Below, in pieces: positions 1 to 6,352 of a stretch of DNA of 7,238 bases (positions within the stretch are counted from its first letter, which is position 1; each line of letters opens with the position of its first letter). Source of the DNA: JAERML01 sp035687895 (GTDB taxonomy: Bacteria; Bacteroidota; Ignavibacteria; UBA10030; UBA6906); assembly GCA_035687895.1 (NCBI GenBank), contig DASRUE010000010.1:1-7238 (forward strand), given 5' to 3'. The translations under genes and the position numbers were made by a program. The notes beneath the pieces were generated by a model, which was given only the letters and a program-made list of their open reading frames with translations, had not been told where the DNA came from and ran no database searches.

Positions 1-206
1 TCTACAATCCGTTCAACCACAAGGAGATGTATGACGACCGTGTCCAGCTTTTTGCAGACTATCTGCCGGCAGGGGTTCACACGTTCACGTACATGGCGCG
101 GGCGACGTCCTACGGCAAGTTCCAAATGCCGTCAACGAGAGCGGAGGGAATGTACGAGCCGGAAGTGTTCGGACAGACCTCGTCCCGGGTGATTATCGTG
201 GAGTGA
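1..206 (+). CDS. Alpha-2-macroglobulin family protein, C-terminal fragment
   Basis: The open frame (codons starting at base 3) enters from the left edge and ends at the TGA at 204-206, giving the last 67 residues. It contains DDRVQLFADYLPAG, then HTFTYMARATSYGKF and a final MYEPEVFGQT block. This matches the closing segment of bacterial alpha-2-macroglobulins such as E. coli YfhM, where an ADYLPAG..TYLARA..G.F..P....MY.PE pattern is typical. In that family the full protein is very large (often over 1500 residues) and periplasmic or lipid-anchored, and it is thought to trap attacking proteases. The thioester and bait region lie outside the window, so activity cannot be judged. The gene is classically paired with pbpC, which occurs here at 3176, about 3 kb further on in the same orientation. 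It ends only 9 bases from the stop of the convergent acyltransferase gene. Confidence 0.85.
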   Translation, partial: YNPFNHKEMYDDRVQLFADYLPAGVHTFTYMARATSYGKFQMPSTRAEGMYEPEVFGQTSSRVIIVE

Positions 207-215
207 TCTGGTGGA

Positions 216-1010
216 TCAGGCTGGAGTCTGCGTCGCCGCTTCGGTGGTAAGAACGTCGATCGAGGCTGGACTGACCGACCGGAACTCCGCAACCTGACGT
301 ATGATCATCTGACGGACCCTTTCGCGGAGCGCCTCCACATCGGATGAGTTGAGTCCGGCGGTCTCCACCGGCGGCAACACCTTCACATAGATGTCGGATG
401 GCTCTCCATACTTCCAACTTTTCTTCGGGAGGCAGGCGTAGGATCCTTCAACGGCAACGGGAAGGACTGGCACACCTGCTTTGACGGCGAGATGGAACGC
501 GCCATCATTGAACCGACCGACGCGGCCATCCGGCGACCTGGTTCCTTCCGGAAAGAACATCACGGAACATTTCTGCTGAAGGACCTTCTTGGCGGCAAGC
601 AGCATCTTTACCCCGCTTCGCCTATCCTGCCTGTCCAACGGGATATCCCCCGAGAGCGCCATCATCCATCCGATTACCGGGATCGAAAACAGCTCCGCCT
701 TTCCGATCCATTTCATCTCCCAGGGAAGGTTGGAGATGATGGGGATATCTGCATGCGACTGATGGTTACTCACCACAACATACGGACGCCTCGGGTTGTC
801 GATCGTCTCGCCGCTGATGTGGAGCCGCCACGCAGGGTTTACGGCCGTCATCGCTCTGCCTAGCCGGCGGAACCAGAAGCCCGTCCGGTAGTGAACTGGA
901 TCCGGGTCGAACAACCGTATCACCGCGAGCAGGGGAAGCCAGAGAAGGATGAGCCCTACAACTGCTGTCCAGATCCAGAGAGAGCGAAGTGTTGAGAGCA
1001 TGTCGGTCAA
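216..1010 (-). CDS. plsC: 1-acyl-sn-glycerol-3-phosphate acyltransferase (PlsC/LPLAT family)
   Basis: The encoded protein has 264 residues. It has an N-terminal hydrophobic segment (about residues 11-33) followed by the LPLAT domain with all four acyltransferase blocks. Block I is NHQSHAD (82-88, catalytic H83 and D88), block II is GDIPLDR (121-127), block III is FPEGTRS (153-159), and block IV is around VPVLPVAV (180-187). Family members attach a second acyl chain to lysophosphatidic acid at the inner membrane to give phosphatidic acid. The start is a TTG at 1010-1008 that overlaps the upstream methyltransferase stop by four bases (TTGA), with a weak purine run just upstream. An ATG three codons in (1001-999) is the alternative. 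It is the last gene of a three-gene coupled operon. A housekeeping PlsC may exist elsewhere, so this could be a specialised paralogue or act on another lysolipid; the gene symbol reflects the family. Confidence 0.88.
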   Translation of the reverse strand: MTDMLSTLRSLWIWTAVVGLILLWLPLLAVIRLFDPDPVHYRTGFWFRRLGRAMTAVNPAWRLHISGETIDNPRRPYVVVSNHQSHADIPIISNLPWEMKWIGKAELFSIPVIGWMMALSGDIPLDRQDRRSGVKMLLAAKKVLQQKCSVMFFPEGTRSPDGRVGRFNDGAFHLAVKAGVPVLPVAVEGSYACLPKKSWKYGEPSDIYVKVLPPVETAGLNSSDVEALRERVRQMIIRQVAEFRSVSPASIDVLTTEAATQTPA

Positions 1011-1819
1011 TGCTTTCTCAAAATGTACCCATCCTGTTGCAGGTGTTCCCCCTTCTCTCCCGGGACAAAAGCAATGAGATCATTGCCTAGCGTCAGGTTC
1101 TCTTCCACGAACCTCCTTGACTGATAGGCGGTGCAAAGATTCTCTCCCTCCACGTTACGTTGATGCACCACCAACTTTCCGGCGTCGAAAGCCTGCTGCT
1201 CTTCAGGCCCGAGCCGGCGTGCCAGCAACTCACCGTGCGTGGTGAAATAGAGAATCCCCTGCGGCCGCAACACACGGAACAGCTCCGCCATCCAGGCCTT
1301 CTGAAGGTCCAATCCGAGGTGAGTGAATACGGACCGTGCATAGATGAAGTCAAACGCGTTGTCGTCGTATTGTAACGGCGGGGTCAAGTTGTTAGTTTGA
1401 AAACGAGCGAACTGAAGAGAACGCTGACACCAATCGATTAACTCGGAATTGTAGTCGGATCCGTGGAGCGAACCGATCCCCAGCGGATGGACGTGGCGGA
1501 TCAGTCGCCCGCAGCCACAGCCAAAGTCGAGAATACTCCGGAACCCCCCGGGGTCCACACCGTTCCGTTCAAGAGAGAGGAGCATGTGGTTGACAACTGT
1601 TCTCCCGGAAGAATAGTAAACCGATCCCCAGGCGTAGCCGATCACAAGAAAAATCAGCCTTGGAGGTGGGAGGGGGAACCCATCCGGCGGACCAGCAATG
1701 CGAAACCGTAGCTCCTCTGCGATGACTGAGGGCCGGGCAAGTCTCAGGGAATTAAACAAGAACCTGGCAGGCTCGATGAGACCCAGAGCTCTTAGCGCAG
1801 ATTTGATGGCATGCTTCAT
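1007..1819 (-). CDS. Class I SAM-dependent methyltransferase, substrate unknown
   Basis: The encoded protein has 270 residues. The Rossmann methyltransferase core begins with LDFGCGCGR (97-105), the glycine-rich SAM-binding motif I. An acidic residue follows at the end of the second strand (GSDYNSELI, D122), then DFIYARSVFTHL (157-168) and the RVLRPQGILYFTTHG block (182-196). This is the usual Methyltransf_11/25 order. The first 95 residues have no motif I recognise, although the GSVYYSSGR stretch (65-73) resembles a segment seen before the core in methyltransferases of surface-glycan clusters. No membrane segment is obvious. The ATG start at 1819 forms an ATGA overlap with the dipeptidase stop, and the gene's own stop overlaps the acyltransferase TTG, so it is probably translationally coupled on both sides. 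The sequence alone does not reveal the acceptor. Lying beside plsC, it may act on a lipid or glycan, but that is inference. Confidence 0.85.
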   Translation of the reverse strand: MKHAIKSALRALGLIEPARFLFNSLRLARPSVIAEELRFRIAGPPDGFPLPPPRLIFLVIGYAWGSVYYSSGRTVVNHMLLSLERNGVDPGGFRSILDFGCGCGRLIRHVHPLGIGSLHGSDYNSELIDWCQRSLQFARFQTNNLTPPLQYDDNAFDFIYARSVFTHLGLDLQKAWMAELFRVLRPQGILYFTTHGELLARRLGPEEQQAFDAGKLVVHQRNVEGENLCTAYQSRRFVEENLTLGNDLIAFVPGEKGEHLQQDGYILRKH

Positions 1820-3039
1820 GGAGCGGAGGCCGCAAAGACCCTCATAAAATTCCCCCCGAGTATCTTCCGGATGCTGACATCGCTGTAGCCTCGGTTCTTT
1901 AACTCTCGGGTGATGTTTGGAAGAAACGTGACGTCATCCATTTCCTTCGGGAGTGCTGAGACACCGTCGAAGTCTGAGCCCAGTCCGACATAGTCATCTC
2001 CTACCAACCGTACGACGTAGTCGACGTGGTCGATGAGTATCGAGAGGGGAGGTCGTACAGCGTCGAGTTCCCCGGCGAGCAGGGAATCGATGATTTGGTC
2101 GGCGTGGTCCGCATCCGTGTAGAGAGTCTTCACGGAATCCACAAGCCGCGCTTTTCCAGTGCGGACTGCGGCCGCTTTTCCTTCGTACGCACTATCCAGA
2201 AAACCAGCATAGAAGTTGATGCACATGACACCACCATTCTTTGCCACCGCCCTGATCTGATCATCTTTGAGATTCCGGAAGTGAGGGGCCAGCGCGTACA
2301 CGGATGAATGCGAAAGGATAACAGGCTTTGACGTGACTGCCAGAGCATCATAGAAGGTTTGCTCCCCAACGTGGGAGAGGTCTACCATCACGCCCAGCTC
2401 ATTCATTCGCCGGACAATTTGTTTCCCAAACTCTGTCAGCCCTTTGTGGGGCAACGAATCAGGTCTCTCGGTCCCATCTTTCGCCGAGGTTGCCCAGGGC
2501 GTGCTGTTGTTCCATGTGAGCGTCATGTATCGCATGCCCCGGGCATGGAGTTGGCCAAGGTAATCGAGACTGTTTTCGATTGCATGTCCGCCCTCAACCC
2601 CGATGAGTGCGGCAATTTTCTTGCTGGCAACTATCTGTTCCGCCTCTCGTGCCCCTCGTGCAAGGGCAATCTTGCCCGGATTCCTATTGATAATGCTCTC
2701 CAGGGAATCGATCATTCGATTCGCCTGCCGGAAGCCCTTGCCGGTTCCATATTCCTGGCTCATCCAGACGGAGAACACCTGAACGTCCACACCTCCCTGG
2801 TTGAGCCGGACAAGATCGGAGTGTCCCTCGCGTGAACGAGTTGAGATATCCCTTCCTGCCATCACCCGGAGCAGGACGTCGTTGTGTGCGTCGGCGACGA
2901 GCGAGGAGAAGTGGAGCGACCGATACTCTTGTTGTAAAAGAGAGAATGGCGTGGTGATGAGAGCGAGAAGGACAAGCATCGTCCAAGAGATGGGTTTCAA
3001 GAAGAATGTCTCCGGAACGAATGGTGAAGTTGCCGGCAC
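1816..3039 (-). CDS. Membrane dipeptidase (peptidase family M19, renal dipeptidase type)
   Basis: The encoded protein has 407 residues, counted from a GTG start. A basic, then hydrophobic N-terminus (about residues 15-36) suggests export or a membrane anchor; there is no lipobox cysteine. The dinuclear zinc site of the family is intact: H52 and D54 (DAHND), bridging E149 (GVEGGH), H223 (DLSHVG), H244 (LSHSS) and D356 (GLGSDFDG). R255 in HFRN matches the substrate-binding arginine of the human enzyme. The position of human His152 is Trp here (W176 in YMTLTWNNSTPWA). M19 enzymes hydrolyse dipeptides, often with D-residues at the C-terminal side, so peptidoglycan-peptide turnover is a plausible but unproven role. 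It is first in the operon and its stop overlaps the methyltransferase ATG. I see no Shine-Dalgarno at the GTG. In-frame codons extend upstream to a stop without an ATG; M21 (2979-2977) is a possible later start but would remove the charged end of the signal. Confidence 0.9.
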   Translation of the reverse strand: MPATSPFVPETFFLKPISWTMLVLLALITTPFSLLQQEYRSLHFSSLVADAHNDVLLRVMAGRDISTRSREGHSDLVRLNQGGVDVQVFSVWMSQEYGTGKGFRQANRMIDSLESIINRNPGKIALARGAREAEQIVASKKIAALIGVEGGHAIENSLDYLGQLHARGMRYMTLTWNNSTPWATSAKDGTERPDSLPHKGLTEFGKQIVRRMNELGVMVDLSHVGEQTFYDALAVTSKPVILSHSSVYALAPHFRNLKDDQIRAVAKNGGVMCINFYAGFLDSAYEGKAAAVRTGKARLVDSVKTLYTDADHADQIIDSLLAGELDAVRPPLSILIDHVDYVVRLVGDDYVGLGSDFDGVSALPKEMDDVTFLPNITRELKNRGYSDVSIRKILGGNFMRVFAASAP

Positions 3040-3175
3040 AGGCCGAGAACGGGAAGTTCTTGCAGTCTTTTCCTCGATTGGTTAGCTTATAGCTGACGCA
3101 GTCAATTTAACACTCTTCGGTAATGGATACAAGTCTCCGGGAACTGACGTGACTCTCAGAGGGTTGAAGACTCGT
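3040..3175. promoter_or_regulatory. Divergent intergenic region between the dipeptidase operon and pbpC
   Basis: These 136 bases separate two divergently read genes and must hold promoters for both, unless pbpC is reached by distant read-through. The centre (about 3075-3120) is AT-richer than its flanks. On the minus strand a TATAAG box reads from 3091 to 3086 and could be a -10 for the dipeptidase operon, but no good -35 lies at the right distance. On the plus strand TTGGTT at 3078 has no convincing -10 partner. A short dyad, TGAC-GCA-GTCA, spans 3094-3104. No firm promoter assignment is possible. Confidence 0.35.
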
Positions 3176-5533
3176 ATGAAACGCGTAACCTTGTTCAGAC
3201 TTATCGTTGCGACAAGTGCGGGACTATCGTTGTTTGTCGCTTCGTGGTTTCACCCGCTCCCTGAAGAGGATTTCCGGAAGGAGTCCGTCCATTCGTTGCG
3301 TGTGGTGGAAAGGAATGGGATCGTTCTTCGAGAGTTCTTGAACGACCAGGAAGGGAGGGGAGAATGGAAATCCCTGGCGGAGATCCCGCACGTGTTACAG
3401 GAAGCCACGATCGCTGTGGAGGATCGGCGGTTTGCGATGCATCCAGGTGTTGATATCGTCGCGGTAGGACGGGCAGTTTTTGAAAACATAAAGGCTGGCC
3501 GCTTCGTTTCTGGAGGCTCCAGCATCACCCAACAGGTCATCAGGAATGTGTACCGACATCCCCGCTCGCCTGGGCACAAGATACTCGAAGCGTGGTATGC
3601 CCTCAGGCTCGAACGGATGTTCTCCAAGAATGAGATTCTCGAACAGTACCTCAACCGCGCTCCGTATGGCAACCAGCTGTTCGGGATCGAGGCAGCAAGC
3701 CGGCAGTACTTTGGAAAGCCGGCACGCGACCTCACGCTGGCAGAGGCTGCGTTTCTTTCTGGATTACCAAATGCGCCTTCCCTTCTGAATCCGTACAAGA
3801 ACCTCCCTGCTGCGGTAGACAGACAACGCCTGATTCTCAAGCGAATGCTCGATCAGGGGAAAATCCAGGAAGAAGAGTATCACCGGGCTCTGATCCAGCC
3901 GTTAAGAATTCAGCCGGCCGAGGCAAGCTTTCGCGCTCCTCACGTGGCGGAGATGGCGGCGCGCCATGTTGCGGAGATCCCCGGAGCCTTCATCGTGAAA
4001 ACGACTATTGATTACGCGCTCCAGTCGAATATCGAGTGGCTCATCAAGGGACACCTCAGGAGTCTGGAAAAGAAGAACGTCACCAACGCGTCGGTCATCG
4101 TTATTGACAATGCGAGCGGAGAGGTCCGGGTTCTGGTCGGTTCGGCGGATTACTTCGACGATGTCCACGAAGGTCAGGTAAATGGGGCTCTGTCGTACCG
4201 CCAGCCGGGTTCGGCAATCAAGCCGTTCACATACGGCATCGCCCTTGAGTCAGGGTTTACACCCGCGACGCTGTTGGCAGATATTCCCACATTCATCCCG
4301 GACGACAAGGGAGATTATATCCCGGAGAACTACGACCGGCAATTTCATGGCCCGGTGATGCTGCGGACGGCGCTTGCATGTTCGTACAACATTCCCGCGG
4401 TTCGTACGTTGCAGGCCGTGGGACGGGACCAGCTATTGCAGCGGTTGCAACGCACGGGCTTCGATTTCCTCACGCAGCCGGCTGACTACTATGGATGGGG
4501 ACTTACGCTCGGGAACGGTGAAGTGACATTGCTTGAACTTACGAACGCCTACGCGGCATTAGCAAGAGGTGGTGAATATCGACCCGCCCGATGGATCTCG
4601 GCCGTGAGGGGAGCGGAGAACATGCAGGTCGAACCGAATAATCTGGAAGTGAGAGAGGTCCGCCAGCTCTTCGAATCACGCGTTGCATACCTGCTGACGG
4701 ACATCTTGAGCGATCCTGTTGCACGCCGTCCGGCTTTTGGGAATGCGTTTCACTTCCCGTTCCGGTGTGCCGTGAAGACCGGGACCACAAAGGATTACCG
4801 TGACAACTGGACGGTGGGGTACACCACCACGTACACCGTTGGCGTGTGGGTGGGTAACTTCGATGGAAGCCCGATGCGCGGTGTTTCCGGCATCACCGGT
4901 GCGGGGCAGATATTCTCTGACATCATGATGCTTCTGCATATTCCGCCGACAGGTTCGATCCCTGGTGATTGGTCTCCACCGCGGGGACTTAGCAGGGTCA
5001 GTGTCTGTGCACGATCGGGACAGCTGCCCGGAAGACACTGTGACAAGACTCTGCAGTCGTGGTTCCTGAAAGAAACACTTCCGGCACTGACATGCGACAT
5101 GCACCAACGCTTTCGGATCAGGACAGAGGAAGGTGAAGTCACCCGTGTTTACGAAATGCTTGGGCCGGAGTACCGCACATGGGTGGAGGAATTGCATTTT
5201 TCAATTCCTCCTCCGGATGCTGTAAGGGTAGGGGAAGAGAGAATACATACGCGTCAGGACCGCGACCCACTGGCAATTACTTCTCCAAACGACGGGGATA
5301 TCTTCAAACTCGATCCGGTTCTTCGGACGGAATTCCAGTCCATTAGAGTGGTCGGGTCGGTGGACGAAACTGTTCATTCTCCCGCGCTAGTCGTAGACGG
5401 GTCAGAAGAAGTGCCGTTCGCGGGGGGGCAGGTCTGGTGGCAGCTCAAAAAGGGGTTGCATCGGTTGTCGCTCGAGGGGACGCGCAGGGGAGAAAGAGTC
5501 GTTAGCCGTCCGATTGTCCTTACTGTGGAGTAG
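3176..5533 (+). CDS. pbpC: Penicillin-binding protein 1C (bifunctional peptidoglycan glycosyltransferase/transpeptidase)
   Basis: The encoded protein has 785 residues, close to the E. coli PbpC length. After a short cytoplasmic end and one membrane anchor (about residues 8-26) comes the GT51 glycosyltransferase domain. It shows EDRRF with catalytic E82, GGSSITQQ (113-120), KNEILEQYLN (151-160) and APYGNQLFGIEAA. The penicillin-binding transpeptidase domain has all three motifs: SAIK (nucleophile S346, K349), SYN (403-405) and KTG (534-536). A cysteine-bearing linker (C611, C622, C640) typical of the PBP1C group leads to a C-terminal BiPBP_C beta domain (about 697-785). The family polymerises and cross-links peptidoglycan in the periplasm and is thought to serve repair together with alpha-2-macroglobulin, whose gene ends at base 206. 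I chose ATG 3176 because it gives a classical short charged end before the anchor and has purine-rich sequence upstream. An in-frame GTG at 3149 would add nine residues. No terminator hairpin is visible after the stop. Confidence 0.95.
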   Translation: MKRVTLFRLIVATSAGLSLFVASWFHPLPEEDFRKESVHSLRVVERNGIVLREFLNDQEGRGEWKSLAEIPHVLQEATIAVEDRRFAMHPGVDIVAVGRAVFENIKAGRFVSGGSSITQQVIRNVYRHPRSPGHKILEAWYALRLERMFSKNEILEQYLNRAPYGNQLFGIEAASRQYFGKPARDLTLAEAAFLSGLPNAPSLLNPYKNLPAAVDRQRLILKRMLDQGKIQEEEYHRALIQPLRIQPAEASFRAPHVAEMAARHVAEIPGAFIVKTTIDYALQSNIEWLIKGHLRSLEKKNVTNASVIVIDNASGEVRVLVGSADYFDDVHEGQVNGALSYRQPGSAIKPFTYGIALESGFTPATLLADIPTFIPDDKGDYIPENYDRQFHGPVMLRTALACSYNIPAVRTLQAVGRDQLLQRLQRTGFDFLTQPADYYGWGLTLGNGEVTLLELTNAYAALARGGEYRPARWISAVRGAENMQVEPNNLEVREVRQLFESRVAYLLTDILSDPVARRPAFGNAFHFPFRCAVKTGTTKDYRDNWTVGYTTTYTVGVWVGNFDGSPMRGVSGITGAGQIFSDIMMLLHIPPTGSIPGDWSPPRGLSRVSVCARSGQLPGRHCDKTLQSWFLKETLPALTCDMHQRFRIRTEEGEVTRVYEMLGPEYRTWVEELHFSIPPPDAVRVGEERIHTRQDRDPLAITSPNDGDIFKLDPVLRTEFQSIRVVGSVDETVHSPALVVDGSEEVPFAGGQVWWQLKKGLHRLSLEGTRRGERVVSRPIVLTVE

Positions 5534-5567
5534 GTAACCGGCAGAAGAAAAAACATGGCTGAGGGTA

Positions 5568-5596
5568 TTGACTTTGGGCATGGTATGTTGTATTTT
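5568..5596 (+). promoter_or_regulatory. Predicted sigma-70-type promoter of the marR gene
   Basis: A -35 box TTGACT (5568-5573) is followed after exactly 17 bases by TATTTT (5591-5596) as the -10. Five of six -35 bases and four of six -10 bases fit the consensus. Transcription would start near 5603-5604, at the centre of the adjacent palindrome. The box lies right after the pbpC stop in an otherwise plain 100-base gap. If the organism uses a Bacteroidota-type -7/-33 promoter instead, this match could be fortuitous. Confidence 0.6.
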
Positions 5597-5612
5597 ATTT
5601 TGAATTCAAAAT
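5597..5612. promoter_or_regulatory. Perfect 16-bp palindrome, probable MarR operator
   Basis: ATTTTGAATTCAAAAT is a perfect inverted repeat centred between 5604 and 5605. It starts immediately after the predicted -10 box and covers the expected transcription start. MarR-family repressors usually bind 16-20-bp palindromes of this type at their own promoters, and an AATTC centre resembles, for example, the MhqR operator of Bacillus subtilis as I recall it. The function is inferred from position and symmetry. Confidence 0.6.
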
Positions 5613-5627
5613 GTATAAATTCAAAAT
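5612..5627 (+). repeat. Second, degenerate copy of the operator half-site
   Basis: The ten bases AATTCAAAAT of the palindrome (5603-5612) recur exactly at 5618-5627, offset by 15 bases. The left half of this second copy (TGTATA) is degenerate. The arrangement suggests a strong primary site and a weaker secondary site for a dimeric regulator. The second copy ends just before the AGG that probably serves as ribosome binding site. Confidence 0.45.
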
Positions 5628-5634
5628 AGGTGCC

Positions 5635-6117
5635 TTGAAAACCACCAAGCAATACGGGAAGAAGGCAGACCTGGCGTTGAGCACTTGGGTGAAGCTTGCC
5701 CGGGCGTTCTGGACGTTCAACAAGCACACCGTCGATGACATTCGGGCGTATGGGCTGACTCAACCTCAATTTAGCGTTCTGGAATCCCTTGGTCACCTTG
5801 GTGAAATGACGTTGGGAGAGTTATCGAAAAAACAACTTGTGAGTTGTGGGAACACGACCGTCGTTGTGGACAACCTGGAAAGAGAAGACCTGGTTGAGCG
5901 TAGGCACTGCAAAAACGACCGACGGGCGGTGTACGTGCATCTGACACCGAAAGGAAAGAGAATGTTTAAGGAGATCTTCCAGCAACATGCCAGGTACGTT
6001 CAGAAACTTGCTTCTGTGCTCACACAAGAAGAGCAGGAACAATTGTCCAGGCTTCTGAAGAAGCTCGGTCTGGCGCTCAGGGAGGGGCAGGTACACACAC
6101 GAAGTCAGGGGGAGTGA
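5635..6117 (+). CDS. MarR-family winged-helix transcriptional regulator
   Basis: From the TTG at 5635 the product is 160 residues, a normal MarR length. The fold is readable: an N-terminal dimerisation helix, then LTQPQFSVLESLGHLG and MTLGELSKKQLVSCGNTTVVVDNLEREDLVERR, containing the recognition helix (about 71-86). The wing carries the DRR motif (D95-R97) and HLTPKGK, followed by the C-terminal dimer helix. The frame extends to an ATG at 5611, but that codon lies partly inside the operator palindrome and only about 7 bases after the predicted transcript start, with no ribosome binding site. The TTG has AGG four bases upstream, and the KTTKQYGKKADLAL opening resembles relatives. MarR proteins repress their own and neighbouring genes and release DNA on binding small aromatic or oxidising molecules. 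C71 at the start of the recognition helix and C92 near the wing could be reactive. The downstream YceI and CatE-like genes are the likely targets. Confidence 0.9.
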   Translation: MKTTKQYGKKADLALSTWVKLARAFWTFNKHTVDDIRAYGLTQPQFSVLESLGHLGEMTLGELSKKQLVSCGNTTVVVDNLEREDLVERRHCKNDRRAVYVHLTPKGKRMFKEIFQQHARYVQKLASVLTQEEQEQLSRLLKKLGLALREGQVHTRSQGE

Positions 6118-6352
6118 GAGGAGGAGGTATGGTCTCTCTCAGGCATATTTGCTTCCACGAACCCTGCAATGGAACGATTGGCATGTCCTGTTCTGTTTAT
6201 ACCTCGGCAGGCTTCATCCTTCGTGAGACGAGTGGGGAATACAAACTATGTATTGCTTGCGAGCTGACGGATGTCAGTCAGCAATTACCGGAGTCAGTAA
6301 ACCACCAGATAGTCAACAACACATCAATCAATCATTTTCAGGCGGGAGCAGT
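6118..6352 (+). other. Gap between marR and yceI, with a doubtful 80-codon frame
   Basis: No recognisable gene lies in these 235 bases. One frame (GTG 6114 to TGA 6356, 80 codons) fills the gap and overlaps both neighbours by four bases, but its product (many Cys, His and Asn residues, no motif) looks non-coding and no family is recognised. A near-perfect Shine-Dalgarno string AGGAGGT (6122-6128) abuts an ATG at 6129 with no usable spacing. A small dyad CTGAC-GGAT-GTCAG lies at 6264-6277, with GTCAG repeated at 6277 and 6293. There is no copy of the marR operator and no clear terminator, so yceI could be read from the marR promoter or from a weak promoter of its own. Confidence 0.5.
6344..6348 (+). 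promoter_or_regulatory. Ribosome binding site that fixes the yceI start
   Basis: GGGAG lies four bases before the ATG at 6353. It supports that codon over the in-frame ATG at 6248, which has no ribosome binding site and would put 35 non-family residues ahead of a normal signal peptide. Confidence 0.7.

Noticed and set aside
204..218. TGATC-TGGTG-GATCA hairpin spanning both convergent stop codons, as a bidirectional terminator
   Set aside because: The stem is only 5 bp, has no T-run on either side, and part of the symmetry comes automatically from two opposed TGA stops.
2359..2835. 158-codon plus-strand frame inside the dipeptidase gene
   Set aside because: It is antisense to a clear M19 protein with intact motifs, and its product has no recognisable domain; it is a shadow frame of the real gene.
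4676..5197. 173-codon minus-strand frame inside pbpC
   Set aside because: It lies opposite the transpeptidase domain and linker of a well-supported PBP1C, and its Cys/Arg/His-rich product looks non-coding.
5374..5796. 140-codon minus-strand frame across the pbpC end and marR start
   Set aside because: It would run through the promoter and operator and two supported plus-strand genes, and no domain is visible.
6248..6352. Longer YceI start at ATG 6248
   Set aside because: The extra 35 residues do not belong to the family, they precede a complete signal peptide, and the ATG at 6353 has a proper GGGAG site.
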